A stretch of DNA of 64,000 bases. Origin: Endozoicomonas sp. 8E. GTDB taxonomy: Bacteria; Pseudomonadota; Gammaproteobacteria; Pseudomonadales; Endozoicomonadaceae. The notes beneath the pieces were generated by a model. That model searched no databases. It was not told where the DNA came from and saw only the letters and a list, made by a program, of their open reading frames with translations. The stretch spans positions 5,410,501 through 5,474,500 of the forward strand of contig NZ_CP120717.1 in NCBI RefSeq assembly GCF_032883915.1. The letters run 5' to 3'. Below are positions 1-8,767 of the stretch, in pieces (the first letter of the stretch is position 1; every line of letters begins with the position of its first letter). The position numbers were made by a program, and so were the translations under genes.

Positions 1-1
1 G

Positions 2-61
2 CCTGTTGATGTGGACCAAGACAATGATCTCACTCCTGAAAAAGCTAAAATGAATAAGTAA
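2..61 (+). CDS. 3' end of a CDS entering from the left (partial)
   Basis: Reading from base 2 there are 19 sense codons and then TAA at 59-61. The residues are acidic and polar, ending in EKAKMNK. The other two forward frames are not convincingly open. Too little is present to assign a family, so this is only a possible C-terminal tail of a gene that begins outside the window. Confidence 0.3.
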   Translation, partial: PVDVDQDNDLTPEKAKMNK

Positions 62-431
62 CGCTCTGACTTGGCTCTCGTTCTATGCTGTCAGTTAGCG
101 GCTTTACCGGGCAGCCCGGGACTAAAAAAGACACCGATAGTCTAAAGAAGTCAGGCTGCTCTGGAATAACATCAGCAATTTCACGACAGTCTCCAGGACG
201 TGTGAGCAAATGCTATTATCGGCTAAACGAAGTTTTCAAAGCCGTTAAGCTGGTGTAATAATTGACAGATTGATTCAGAAGTTTCTTAAAGCCTCAAGCT
301 TCTCACTCAGGCCAAAACGGCTTTATGATCAATGATCGCAAAGACTGAAAGTATTTCACGAAACCAGAACTGCGGGAGGTTCTCTGGAAGAAAGAGAATG
401 CTCCTGATAAAGAGAACAAGGAGCTTCAGGT
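62..431. other. Intergenic stretch, no gene recognised
   Basis: About 370 bases between the partial left-edge frame and the lipoprotein gene. Frames are short and interrupted by stops on both strands. I see no recognisable repeat, RNA or terminator. The end of the stretch carries the AAGGAG ribosome binding site (418-423) of the next gene. Confidence 0.5.
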
Positions 432-800
432 TTGAAAAGATCTGATTATTCCAGAACATCTCTTCCCATCGCAGCATGGATACTCCCATCCATTCTGCTG
501 GCTGGTTGTGCCAATCCTCTGGAATCAATCAGCTGTTACTACCAGCCTGTCAGGGGAACGATGCTGATTAATGAAGTGAAGGGAGACCTGGCTGAACTGG
601 CCTTCTTTCCCGATGCAAAGCAGGATCTGGTATGGTTCAGGAAGCACAATATTGAACCTGACGATCTTGTGATGCCCATCAGCAATGTTGGCCGAGCGCC
701 AAAACCTTCTACCCGTCATAAGGCGATTATTAATATCCTTACTTCAGGCAGCTGCTCACCCTATATTGTTTATCAGGGAGAACCTGTTCTGGCGAAGTGA
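432..800 (+). CDS. Small predicted lipoprotein, function unknown
   Basis: 122 codons starting at TTG 432, chosen because AAGGAG at 418-423 lies 8 bases upstream. Residues 1-25 form a lipoprotein signal: a basic start (MKR), a hydrophobic stretch, then LLAGC with the lipidated Cys near residue 26. The mature part of about 97 residues contains several cysteines and no motif I recognise. It is convergent with nhaD, whose stop lies about 30 bases beyond. The family is unknown. The TTG start and the lipobox support each other, so the gene is probably real. Confidence 0.6.
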   Translation: MKRSDYSRTSLPIAAWILPSILLAGCANPLESISCYYQPVRGTMLINEVKGDLAELAFFPDAKQDLVWFRKHNIEPDDLVMPISNVGRAPKPSTRHKAIINILTSGSCSPYIVYQGEPVLAK

Positions 801-828
801 GAACAGGGATTATCCCCCACCTTTAACT

Positions 829-2232
829 TCAACCATTCACCAGGAAATGGGTTGCAATACTGGCAGCATATCCCAGGGCAATGGCCCAGCTCCACTTCAA
901 ATGGCCCAGGAAGGTATATTGGCCTTTAGCCGTTCCCATCAGACCAACGCCCGCAGCAGAGCCTATTGACAGTAAACTGCCGCCTACCCCTGCGGTCAGG
1001 GTAATCAGCAGCCACTGGAATGTATCCATTTCAGGGTTCATACCCAGAATGGCAAACATGACTGGAATGTTATCCAGAATCGCAGAGAAGACTCCGGCTG
1101 CAATGTTGGTCCAGGTGGCCCCTATTCCGGTGTACATGCTATCGGAAATAAGCTCCAGGTAACCCAGATAACGCAAGCCACCTACAGAGAAAATGACACC
1201 AAAAAAGAACAGTAGGGTGTCCCACTCGGCGTGGGCAATTCGTTTGAAAATATCCAGATCTTCTTTTTTATCGTCGTCCATCGAAGGCATAATCTGACTG
1301 CCGGTCAGCCCTTTCAATCGCAGGAAATAGGTATAGAACATCAACAGGGAAAGCCCGGTCATCATGCCCATAAAAGGGGGCAGTCCTAAAAAGCTCTCAA
1401 AAGAAACGGCCAGTACAATCGTGATCAGGAACAGCACACAGATAGCCAACCCACCCTGGCGAATACCTGAATGGTCTTCAAGGGCCGCCGGGCGACCATT
1501 ATCAATAAAGAAATTCATGATGGTCGCCGGGATAATAAAATTCACAACCGAGGGAATAAATAAAGCGAAGAATGTGAAAAACTCAACCTTGTCAGCCTGC
1601 CAAACCATCAACGTTGTGATATCACCAAAAGGACTGAAAGCTCCACCGGCATTGGACGCTACAACCACATTGATCATTGCCATGGTGACAAAAGCAGGAT
1701 TTCCCTGTCCGACAGACATAATGACGGCACCCATCAACAGAGCCGTCGTCAGGTTATCGGCAATCGGTGAAATAAAGAAGGCCAGCACCCCGGTTACCCA
1801 GAAGAGTTGACGATAACTGAACCCCTTACGGATCAGCCAACTGCGAAGTGAATCGAATACCTGACGCTCTTCCATGGCATTGATGTAGGTCATCGCCACC
1901 AGCAGGAACAAGAACATGGCCGAATATTCTTCCAGGTCATGCATGACCGCTCTGGATAAGCTTTCGTGGGATACTCCCTCTCCGGCGGCCAGCCAGGCAA
2001 TGAGGGCCCAGATGATACCGGCAGCCAGGATGACCGGTTTTGACTTACTGAGATGTAACTTCTCTTCTGCCATCACGGCAATATAAGCCAGAGTAAAAAT
2101 GACAATACACAACCAGGCGATGGGGTGAGTTGTCATCCTCAGCAACTCCTCTGCCGCAAAAGAGTTCTGCGGAAGAGCAAACAACCCTGCCCCGGCAAGC
2201 AGGGAAGGCCTTCTCAGTCCAGAGAAATTCAC
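829..2232 (-). CDS. nhaD: Na+/H+ antiporter NhaD
   Basis: 467 residues, the normal length for the NhaD family (ion transporter superfamily), with about a dozen hydrophobic segments. The N terminus looks like a cleavable signal (LLAGAGLFALPQNSFAAEE), a known feature of NhaD proteins. Conserved polar transmembrane motifs include SPIADNLTTALLMG (about 155-168) and SNAGGAFSPFGDITTLM (about 193-209). NhaD expels Na+ or Li+ in exchange for protons across the inner membrane and supports growth in salt and at alkaline pH, which fits a marine bacterium. It stands alone, convergent with the lipoprotein gene. The start at 2232 has AGGAAA-like purines upstream. Confidence 0.93.
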   Translation of the reverse strand: MNFSGLRRPSLLAGAGLFALPQNSFAAEELLRMTTHPIAWLCIVIFTLAYIAVMAEEKLHLSKSKPVILAAGIIWALIAWLAAGEGVSHESLSRAVMHDLEEYSAMFLFLLVAMTYINAMEERQVFDSLRSWLIRKGFSYRQLFWVTGVLAFFISPIADNLTTALLMGAVIMSVGQGNPAFVTMAMINVVVASNAGGAFSPFGDITTLMVWQADKVEFFTFFALFIPSVVNFIIPATIMNFFIDNGRPAALEDHSGIRQGGLAICVLFLITIVLAVSFESFLGLPPFMGMMTGLSLLMFYTYFLRLKGLTGSQIMPSMDDDKKEDLDIFKRIAHAEWDTLLFFFGVIFSVGGLRYLGYLELISDSMYTGIGATWTNIAAGVFSAILDNIPVMFAILGMNPEMDTFQWLLITLTAGVGGSLLSIGSAAGVGLMGTAKGQYTFLGHLKWSWAIALGYAASIATHFLVNG

Positions 2233-2602
2233 TATAGTTTCCTTTAATTTTTAAATGAGTCAGGGGCCAAAAATGCGCAAATGATACTGATTGAATGACG
2301 ATAAGCCAACCGCCAGTAAGATTCGATTTGAGCCTGCCCAACTCATTTCAGTGGATTCCTGTCTAATAAATCGACACCCGGGCTATTTACTTTCGATATA
2401 AAATATTTTTTGTGAAATCTGCTCAGACATGCAGGGTATGAAGCCTCGGTTAAAGAGTAGAAACAGATTACAACCGACTTTTATATACAATTTTCATCTT
2501 ACTATTTAGGCCTGAGGGCACAGCACTCTGAAATAATCCATATACACTTGGGCGTAGTCTCTTTAATTACGACTTTTCTAACCTTCGTGCGGGGACGTGA
2601 AG
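2233..2602. other. Divergent intergenic region between nhaD and the YbaK-like gene
   Basis: About 370 bases, AT-rich around 2380-2420 (a TATAAA-like stretch near 2396-2402), probably holding promoters for both divergent genes. No riboswitch, repeat or small gene could be identified by eye. Confidence 0.4.
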
Positions 2603-3097
2603 ATGAGCATCGCCCGGAAACTGCACATGTTTCTAAACCAACATAATGCGGAATACGAACTTGTTTCCCACCCATACTCAGAAAGAGCGATGAATACGGC
2701 ACACTCCGCCTGTATTCCTGTCAAGAATATGACAAAAGCTGTCGTTCTCAGGGACAACAGGGGTTATGTCATCGCTGTCATGCCCTCCATGAACAAACTC
2801 ATGCTGCGCTGGATCAACGCCAAGCTGGACCGCCATCTGAATCTGGTTTCAGAACAGGAATTGAAACACCTTTTCCCAGACTGCGAGGATGGTTCGATTC
2901 CTGCTATCGGCACTGCTTATGGCATGACCACTTGCTGGGATGACGAATTGAACTCATTACAGGACCTGTATCTGGAGTCTGGTAACCACAGGGAGCTGAT
3001 TCATATGAACCGTAATCAGTTCAAGGCATTACTTCAGGGGGAAACCCATGCTGCCATCAGTTGCGACCCAGACGAAATGGAAGCCTATTGCACCTGA
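2603..3097 (+). CDS. YbaK/ProX-type aminoacyl-tRNA deacylase-like protein
   Basis: About 164 residues from ATG 2603; a GTG at 2597 is possible, but GGGGA at 2591-2595 is better spaced for the ATG. The protein has a YbaK/EbsC-like core: YELVSHPYS, then IPVKNMTKAVVLRDNRGYVI with the lysine typical of this fold, and a later IGTAYGMTTCWDDEL segment. Members of this family hydrolyse mischarged aminoacyl-tRNAs in trans. The substrate cannot be assigned from sequence. It is a standalone gene convergent with the channel gene. The family assignment is firm and the function is inferred. Confidence 0.75.
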   Translation: MSIARKLHMFLNQHNAEYELVSHPYSERAMNTAHSACIPVKNMTKAVVLRDNRGYVIAVMPSMNKLMLRWINAKLDRHLNLVSEQELKHLFPDCEDGSIPAIGTAYGMTTCWDDELNSLQDLYLESGNHRELIHMNRNQFKALLQGETHAAISCDPDEMEAYCT

Positions 3098-3153
3098 AAA
3101 AACAGCTGAGGGTCGGTAACCGCTGAAGACTGCGTAGCCAGTGACGGCTCTCT

Positions 3154-4254
3154 TCAGCGGGTCATTTTTTTTACAAAAACCACCACAAAGAGTGCCAGCG
3201 TGAAACTGCCAATAAAGGCTTCGACGGCTGCAAACAATCTTGAAAGACCTACGGGAGCCAGATCTCCGTATCCTAGTGTGGTAAAGGTCACCACACTGAA
3301 GTACAGTGCCTCCAGCCAATTAATCAGATTATTATAAAGAGGCTGGCCCGATTGGTACTTAACCAGTGTCCCACTGTCCTCAATACCCAAAAAGAAATAA
3401 AAAAGGGAAAAGAAGACAATAAATGACACTGAAAACAGAACCACCCTTTCGGGCTTTTCGCCATAGCCACTGAGCATATCGACAATCTTTGAAACCACCC
3501 TCTGCCGGGAGATGAGGGGAAACCGGTATCGGTTAAAGGTCCTTTCCCGGTAAAAAAACTCACCAGCATTATGAAACAGTCCCTGTGCTTCACAATGTTT
3601 GCGAATATTTCTGGCTACTTCTTCAGCCTCCTCAAATAACTCGCTGGATTTGCGTTTATCTCCTTCCCGGCTGGCCTGATGAGCTTTTTCTTCCTGCAGA
3701 AAAGTATCGCCAAAATCAACATGCTCAATTCGGGCCGACTTAAAATTAACACCCAGAAGGTTTGATCCGATTAAACGGGTACGGTGTAGATTTGCCCCAC
3801 TTAAGTCAGCCTTCAGTAAATTACAACCGGAAAGATCTGCCCGATAAAGATGGGCTTTAACAAGGCTGCAACGACTCAAGTCACTATTGATCAAGTGATA
3901 GACCTCACCCTCAGGACAGACAAGATCCAGATTATCAAGATGAGCGCCTTTCAGATAAAACCCCTCCATAGTGGTACCTTTGCGAGCCCGCTCTTCCAAT
4001 AATGCTCTGACATCGGCGCCGGATTTATCAGCTTCCCTGTCGTGCCAAAAACAATAGTCACTGCCTTCTAAAGCCGACTCATTACAGGGTCCGGATCGCT
4101 CGCCAATATAACGGCATTGATGGTCATCTTTAATCGGCATGAGAAAATAGCCCAACGTTTTTGAATAAGTGTTCCATACTGTGTCGGCAAAATAATCAGA
4201 AGTGTTTACCATCTGCTTTGGTGAATAACCTGAACGGCTCATGCAATTCAACAC
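3154..4254 (-). CDS. Pentapeptide-repeat protein fused to a two-helix K+ channel pore
   Basis: Up to 366 residues from GTG 4254; ATG 4140 (MPIKDDHQ) is another start and removes an unremarkable 38-residue leader. Order of parts: a Cys/His cluster (CRYIGERSGPC...YCFWH, about 47-71) that may bind metal; pentapeptide repeats (about 95-180, such as ADLSGCNLLKADLSGANLH); a charged helical linker; one transmembrane helix (about 270-290); a pore loop with the filter TTLGYGD (about 328-334); and a final helix. This is the ion-channel-2 architecture, so it is probably an inner-membrane potassium channel with a cytoplasmic N-terminal sensor. It is convergent with the YbaK-like gene. Confidence 0.8.
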   Translation of the reverse strand: MLNCMSRSGYSPKQMVNTSDYFADTVWNTYSKTLGYFLMPIKDDHQCRYIGERSGPCNESALEGSDYCFWHDREADKSGADVRALLEERARKGTTMEGFYLKGAHLDNLDLVCPEGEVYHLINSDLSRCSLVKAHLYRADLSGCNLLKADLSGANLHRTRLIGSNLLGVNFKSARIEHVDFGDTFLQEEKAHQASREGDKRKSSELFEEAEEVARNIRKHCEAQGLFHNAGEFFYRERTFNRYRFPLISRQRVVSKIVDMLSGYGEKPERVVLFSVSFIVFFSLFYFFLGIEDSGTLVKYQSGQPLYNNLINWLEALYFSVVTFTTLGYGDLAPVGLSRLFAAVEAFIGSFTLALFVVVFVKKMTR

Positions 4255-4370
4255 CCAGACGTGTATGCTTAGCCGCTTGAAACTATTACTTGAATATCTT
4301 CTATCTCCCGGTGAGACGGAAGATGGTTTTATTGCACATAGCTGTATACAGCGGACACACAGGTAGCCTC

Positions 4371-4715
4371 GTGATCACCCTCTACGGAATCAGCAACTGC
4401 GACACCGTTCGAAAGGCCCGTAAGTGGCTTACTACTGCCGGAATTGAGTACCGCTTTCATGACTACCGCAAAGACGGCCTGGACAAGACTACGCTGCATA
4501 ACTGGTCGAATGAACTGGGCTGGGAAGCACTGCTGAATCGTCGTGGCACCACTTGGAGACAGCTACCAGAGAAGCAAAAAGCGTCTGTCGATGAAGCCTC
4601 AGCCATTGAGTTAATGCTGGAACAACCTGCTATGATCAAGCGACCCTTGCTCGACACAGGCTCCAAAAGAGTACTGGGCTTTTCAGACAATCAATATCAA
4701 ACACTTTTTCAGTGA
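4371..4715 (+). CDS. ArsC/Spx-family (YffB-like) thioredoxin-fold reductase
   Basis: 114 residues from GTG 4371, chosen because the family fold begins exactly at [20 protein letters not shown] and the length matches YffB-type proteins. A longer frame from ATG 4323 adds residues with no family counterpart. The conserved single cysteine is in GISNCDTV. Further marks are [25 protein letters not shown], and the C-terminal MIKRPLLD followed by LGFSDNQY, all typical of the ArsC-like family. True arsenate reduction is not implied; YffB proteins are glutathione-dependent and poorly characterised. It lies about 100 bases upstream of dapD, a pairing common in gammaproteobacteria. Confidence 0.85.
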   Translation: MITLYGISNCDTVRKARKWLTTAGIEYRFHDYRKDGLDKTTLHNWSNELGWEALLNRRGTTWRQLPEKQKASVDEASAIELMLEQPAMIKRPLLDTGSKRVLGFSDNQYQTLFQ

Positions 4716-4814
4716 AACGCCTGGCCCTTTTCAACCAGGCAGAATAACAAAGCCCCTTGCAATCGCTGTAGAGGGCCGTCTCCAATTTGATTTAAATATC
4801 AGGGGAAATAATTT

Positions 4815-5852
4815 ATGAACCAAACTCTTTTCAGTCTTGCGATTGGTGTAGGCAGTAAAAACGCGAAAGGCGACTGGCTGGAAGTATTCTATCCTATACC
4901 TCTGCTGAACCCATCTGAAAAGCTGGTTACAGCGATTACTGAACTCGTTGATTACACCGGCGGCAACACCTGCGTTGAGCTGGACAGTACAACCTGTCAT
5001 GCGCTGGAAGAGTCTTTCGTCAATCTGGGTGAGGACGCTCTGGCAAAAATGATGCTGAGTCTTGAAGAAAGTGACCAGCCCCGTGTCATTACTTTTCTGG
5101 AAACAGACGACACACTGAACAGTACGCCTGAAGCTTACCTGAAGCTGCATCTGCTCTCACATCGTCTGGTTAAGCCCCACGGTGTTAAGCTGCAGGGGAT
5201 CTTCCCTCTGTTGCCAAACGTTGCCTGGACCAGCGAAGGAGCTATCGACCTGACAGAACTGCCTGAGCGCCAGCTGAAAGCTCGTGCTGAAGGCCGCTAC
5301 ATCAGCGTAGACTCAGTGGATAAGTTCCCAAAAATGACCGATTACGTGGTCCCTGCAGGAGTGCGTATTGCCGATGCGGCCAGGGTTCGTCTGGGCGCTT
5401 ATGTGGGTGAAGGCACCACGATCATGCACGAAGGCTTTATTAACTTTAATGCCGGCACCCAGGGCAAGAGCATGATTGAAGGTCGTATCTCCGCCGGTAT
5501 TATGATTGGTGAAGGTTCTGACCTGGGCGGCGGCTGCAGCACCATGGGTACCCTCTCGGGTGGTAACGACATCGTCGTTTCCCTGGGCGAAAACTGCCTG
5601 ATCGGCGCCAATGCCGGTATCAATATTCCTCTGGGCGACCGTTGCACCATCGAAGCCGGTCTTTACCTGACGGCTGGCAGCAAAGTCAATGTTCTGGACG
5701 ATCAGAGAAACGTGGTTGAAACCGTTAAAGCCAGCCAGTTGAGTGGCCAGTCTGACCTGCTGTTCCGTCGCAATTCTATTTCCGGTGCCATTGAATGCCT
5801 GACCAATAAGTCGGCTATCGCTCTTAACGAAGACCTGCACGCTCATAATTGA
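4815..5852 (+). CDS. dapD: Tetrahydrodipicolinate N-succinyltransferase DapD
   Basis: 345 residues, matching the long Pseudomonas-type DapD (about 344). It transfers succinate from succinyl-CoA to tetrahydrodipicolinate in the lysine and meso-diaminopimelate pathway. The C-terminal half shows the left-handed beta-helix hexapeptide pattern, with MHEGFINFNAGTQGKSMIEGRISAG (in two blocks, about 198-225) and GGGCSTMGTLSGG. ATG 4815 is preceded by AGGGGAAA. The next succinylase-pathway enzyme, DapE, appears at the right edge of the window. Cytoplasmic and probably a monocistronic unit. Confidence 0.95.
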   Translation: MNQTLFSLAIGVGSKNAKGDWLEVFYPIPLLNPSEKLVTAITELVDYTGGNTCVELDSTTCHALEESFVNLGEDALAKMMLSLEESDQPRVITFLETDDTLNSTPEAYLKLHLLSHRLVKPHGVKLQGIFPLLPNVAWTSEGAIDLTELPERQLKARAEGRYISVDSVDKFPKMTDYVVPAGVRIADAARVRLGAYVGEGTTIMHEGFINFNAGTQGKSMIEGRISAGIMIGEGSDLGGGCSTMGTLSGGNDIVVSLGENCLIGANAGINIPLGDRCTIEAGLYLTAGSKVNVLDDQRNVVETVKASQLSGQSDLLFRRNSISGAIECLTNKSAIALNEDLHAHN

Positions 5853-6015
5853 TGAGTCAGGGCTTCCAGCGCTCTGAACAATTCGGACTGCTTAATGAAT
5901 GAACCAGTCCATTTCTGGCCAAAGCCTTGTACACTTTCTTTGAGGTTTTGGTCAGTCGACTGGTTCCTTCCATCTGTCCTATCGAACATGATGGCTACCT
6001 ATAGCCGAAAGAGTG

Positions 6016-6037
6016 CTCCCTGCCACTTAGCAGGGAG
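6016..6037. repeat. Left-end hairpin of the IS605 element
   Basis: CTCCCTGC (6016-6023), loop CACTTA, GCAGGGAG (6030-6037): a perfect 8-bp stem close to the predicted left end, the kind of structure Y1 transposases recognise. A second hairpin, TCAGCCC/GGGCTGA (6048-6065), overlaps the tnpA stop codon. Confidence 0.6.
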
Positions 6038-6055
6038 GTGAATTTCGTCAGCCCA

Positions 6056-6460
6056 TCAGGGCTGATCCTGGTTCTCAATATACTCTTTGATAACTTCCAG
6101 TGGCGCACCACCACAGCTCCCTGCAAAGTAGGATCGTGACCACAAAACCGGCTTTTTGTAAGCACCGGCAATATCGCAAAACTCTTGCCTTAACCTTCTG
6201 GAGGAAACCGCTTTCAGGCTGTTTATCAGCTTCGCAATGGATGGGGTCTTTGGTGTGAACTCAACCAATAAATGTACGTGGTCAGACTCGCCATTAAATT
6301 CACCGAGCTCGGCCTCGAAGTTTCCGCAGATTTCAGAAAATATCTCCTTCAGCCTCTCCAAATGCAAAGAGCCTAATACTTTCTTCCGGTATTTTGTTAC
6401 AAAGACAATGTGGCAGTGCAAAGTGTAAGCACTGTGCCGCCCTTTCTTTATTTCATGCAT
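6056..6460 (-). CDS. tnpA: IS200/IS605 transposase TnpA (Y1 HUH single-strand transposase)
   Basis: 134 residues, family length. The HUH metal-binding motif is HVH at residues 61-63, within SDHVHLLVEF. The nucleophilic tyrosine is Y127 in EYIENQ, on the C-terminal helix. HIVFVTKYRKKVL at 17-29 is the usual N-terminal signature. The enzyme cuts and joins single-stranded element ends at hairpins and target tetra- or pentanucleotides. All catalytic residues are present. It is divergent from tnpB, with starts about 70 bases apart. Confidence 0.95.
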   Translation of the reverse strand: MHEIKKGRHSAYTLHCHIVFVTKYRKKVLGSLHLERLKEIFSEICGNFEAELGEFNGESDHVHLLVEFTPKTPSIAKLINSLKAVSSRRLRQEFCDIAGAYKKPVLWSRSYFAGSCGGAPLEVIKEYIENQDQP

Positions 6461-6530
6461 ACCAATGCTTGATATTCCAATATGTATACTCTAAATTCAG
6501 CACTAAGACTATCACACACTGATTGTATAA

Positions 6531-7787
6531 ATGAAGATTCTCAAGGCCTATAAATTCAGACTGGAGACTACCCCGGAGCAGCATGAAAGACTCATGCAGC
6601 TTTGCGGGACAGCTCGTTTTGTCTGGAACAAGGCGCTTGAGATTTGTAATCAGAAGCAGGAAGCCGGGGGGAAAATCCCAACGGCCTACACTATGACCAA
6701 GTGGCTTCCGATCTGGAAGAAAGACCCGGAAACAGAGTTTCTTTCTCAGGGCAATGCCGTTACCTTGCAGCAAAAACTCTGTGACTTGGGAGCCGCATGG
6801 AAAAGGCACTTTGATGATCTCTCGAAGCTGAAGCAAGGGAAAATAAAAGAACTTCACTTTGAAGCGCCACGTTTCAAACGACGCAATGATGATCGGGATA
6901 ACTCAATCCGCATCATGCAGTTTCCCCGTTACTGCCAGATTAACAATCGTCGGGTTAAACTCCCAAGCAAACTGGGTTGGGTTAAGTTTCGCAAGTCTCG
7001 CCAGATTGAAGGAGCGATCAAAAACTGCACCATTACCCGAAGGTCAAGCCATTGGTATATCAGCTTCCAGACAGAGCAGGAATGGCCTGACCCAATTCAT
7101 TCGTCAGAGAAGGCGGTTGGTTTGGATATGGGCATTGCCAGGTTTGTCACCCTCTCTAATGGAGAGCAGTACCAACCCCTTAATGCTTTCAAAAAGCACC
7201 AGCTACAGCTTGCAGTAGAGCAAAGAAAACTCTCTCGTAAGATGAAATTCTCTGCCAACTGGCAGAAGCAAAAGCAGCGTATTAACCGGCTTCACAGCAA
7301 GATAGCCGCCTGTCGTCAGGACTTCCTTCACAAGACCTCAACGGAAATCAGCAAGAAACACGCAAGGGTTGTCATTGAGGATTTGAAGGTATCGAATATG
7401 TCCAGATCGGCGAAAGGCACTGCTGAAAAACCGGGCGTTAACGTCAAGGCCAAATCAGGGCTGAACAAGTCCATTCTCGATCAGGGATGGTATGAGTTCA
7501 GACGACAGCTTGAGTATAAGCAGCACTGGTTGGGCGGTGATGTGGTCGCAGTGAAACCACAATACACCAGCCAGACTTGTAGTGCCTGTGGTAACGTTCA
7601 CAAGGACAACCGCAAGTCACAGGCAGGTTTTAAATGTGTTGCTTGTGGTCATGCCGAAAATGCCGACATTAACGCTGCCAAGAATATCTTAGCGTCAGGA
7701 CATGGCGTGTTAGCCTGTGGAGCGGGTTCGTTGGAACCTGTGACGAAGCAGGAACCACTGCGAAATCGTGAGAAAGTAGCAGCCTAA
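6531..7787 (+). CDS. tnpB: TnpB, RNA-guided nuclease of the IS605 element
   Basis: 418 residues. An N-terminal helix-turn-helix-type region (KAYKFRLETTPEQ) and wedge lead to a split RuvC nuclease: D199 in GLDMG, E283 in VIEDL, D379 in NADINAA. A zinc ribbon has C350, C353, C369 and C372. All are intact. TnpB proteins are the ancestors of Cas12; they use a right-end-derived omega RNA to cleave DNA beside a transposon-associated motif and favour element retention. The gene ends 6 bases before the right-end hairpin. The ATG start at 6531 fits the family N terminus. Confidence 0.95.
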   Translation: MKILKAYKFRLETTPEQHERLMQLCGTARFVWNKALEICNQKQEAGGKIPTAYTMTKWLPIWKKDPETEFLSQGNAVTLQQKLCDLGAAWKRHFDDLSKLKQGKIKELHFEAPRFKRRNDDRDNSIRIMQFPRYCQINNRRVKLPSKLGWVKFRKSRQIEGAIKNCTITRRSSHWYISFQTEQEWPDPIHSSEKAVGLDMGIARFVTLSNGEQYQPLNAFKKHQLQLAVEQRKLSRKMKFSANWQKQKQRINRLHSKIAACRQDFLHKTSTEISKKHARVVIEDLKVSNMSRSAKGTAEKPGVNVKAKSGLNKSILDQGWYEFRRQLEYKQHWLGGDVVAVKPQYTSQTCSACGNVHKDNRKSQAGFKCVACGHAENADINAAKNILASGHGVLACGAGSLEPVTKQEPLRNREKVAA

Positions 7788-7853
7788 CGGGAATCCCCCA
7801 CTGATTTCTTGAATCAGTGGGGGAGGATGTCAACCTGTAAGATAAGCGACTTT
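7640..7853 (+). ncRNA. Candidate omega (reRNA) guide RNA of TnpB
   Basis: By analogy with ISDra2 and other IS605 systems, the 3' end of tnpB plus the right end forms the scaffold, and DNA flanking the right end supplies the guide. Here a perfect 13-bp stem (7794-7806 with 7812-7824, loop TCTTG) directly follows the tnpB stop. The guide would begin after TCAA at 7833. The 5' boundary is a guess; only the hairpin and its position are seen directly. Confidence 0.4.
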
Positions 7854-8156
7854 GATCGGTTAATTTCTACCCCTTATCGGCTAATGACTATTGACGAAAT
7901 CCGTTAGCATCCGTGGCGTTTTGAATCTCGAAAAGTGAAACTTCTGAAAAGTGACCGCCCTTCCAGCAAATCACGCCTCTGACGCCTGTTGTTGTCAAAA
8001 AAACATCCTGATCTGCGCCTGTCTCTGACAATAGAACCAAGCCAACAGAAAACAGTCATCAGGAGCACGATTCAACGCTCCCTATAATCATCAGGAAATG
8101 GGCTGCATTCATTCTCTTGCAGACCAGACTCTAAAACCATGGAAAGGAGTTGTACC
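7834..8156. other. Intergenic region upstream of the OmpA-like lipoprotein gene
   Basis: About 320 bases with no open frame worth calling. A TATAAT at 8083-8088 could be the -10 box for the following gene, though no good -35 is seen at normal spacing. The region ends in AAGGAG at 8144-8149. Confidence 0.35.
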
Positions 8157-8753
8157 ATGTCTGCAAGGATGCTGAGCACGTTCGCTATCATTTTCTCTCT
8201 GCTGTTCACAGCAGGTTGTTCCACTTCCTCTTCACAGACTCAACCTCAGAAGCCTCACTGGTCTGACTGTATGGCCAAAGGTGGAGTGGTTATGGGTATC
8301 CCCGGAGCGGCTTACAATATGGCAACTGGTGGTGCTGCCCTGGTGGCAGGAGCACTGATCGGTGGCACAGCCTGCGCCACTGCAAACCCTGTTGCTGAGC
8401 CCGAAGATCCAATGGGTACTGCCGGTGTAGAAGAGATGCCCACCGTTAACTTTGACTTTGACTCTTCCAGGCTGAGATCGGGCGATCTGGAAATGCTGAA
8501 CACGCTTATTGGTCAGCTGGATCAGGAAAGCCACATCGAAATTGTTGGCCACGCCTGTGAGATAGGTTCCCGCTCATACAACCAGAAGCTCTCTGAAAGA
8601 AGAGCTGAGGCCGTAAAAGACTTCCTGGTGAGCAGAGGGATTCCTGAAGAAAACATGACCGTCAGAGGCGAAGGTGCAGATCACCCACTACGCGGCAATG
8701 ATACAGAAGCGATGAGACAGGAAAACCGTCGTGCTGAAATCATGCTGAAATGA
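8157..8753 (+). CDS. OmpA-family (Pal-like) outer-membrane lipoprotein
   Basis: 198 residues from ATG 8157, which has AAGGAG 7 bases upstream; an earlier in-frame start at 8139 overlaps that site and is rejected. Signal peptide with lipobox FTAGC, Cys at about residue 20. A small Gly/Ala-rich region (about 40-72) may be membrane-interacting. The C-terminal OmpA domain (about 97-198) shows VNFDFDSSRL, IEIVGHACEIGS and LSERRAEAVKDFLVSRGI, then VRGEGADHPL and NRRAEIML, the peptidoglycan-binding signature. It probably tethers the outer membrane to the wall. The family-1 repeat at 8768 separates it from its likely terminator at 8979. Confidence 0.88.
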   Translation: MSARMLSTFAIIFSLLFTAGCSTSSSQTQPQKPHWSDCMAKGGVVMGIPGAAYNMATGGAALVAGALIGGTACATANPVAEPEDPMGTAGVEEMPTVNFDFDSSRLRSGDLEMLNTLIGQLDQESHIEIVGHACEIGSRSYNQKLSERRAEAVKDFLVSRGIPEENMTVRGEGADHPLRGNDTEAMRQENRRAEIMLK

Positions 8754-8767
8754 TATCGGCCTGACAG

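Larger units (their letters stand above)
5995..7833 (+). mobile_element. IS200/IS605-family insertion sequence with divergent tnpA and tnpB
   Basis: The element holds a Y1 transposase (tnpA, minus) and tnpB (plus), with a subterminal hairpin at each end: 6016-6037 on the left and 7794-7824 on the right. There are no terminal inverted repeats, as expected for this family. A TCAA at 7830-7833, just past the right hairpin, resembles the right cleavage site of IS608-like elements, so the right end is placed there. The left end is approximate, within about 20 bases of the left hairpin. Both proteins are full length with intact catalytic residues, so the element may be active. Confidence 0.85.

Noticed and set aside
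2233-2602. Sodium or other riboswitch upstream of nhaD
   Set aside because: No conserved helices or terminator could be identified by eye; a covariance search would be needed.
4371-4715. True arsenate reductase (arsC) with an ars operon
   Set aside because: No arsB or arsR nearby; the context beside dapD fits the YffB/Spx-like branch.
5313-5846. Long minus-strand frames inside dapD, metG, rsxC and other genes
   Set aside because: Antisense shadows of well-supported enzymes with no family resemblance.
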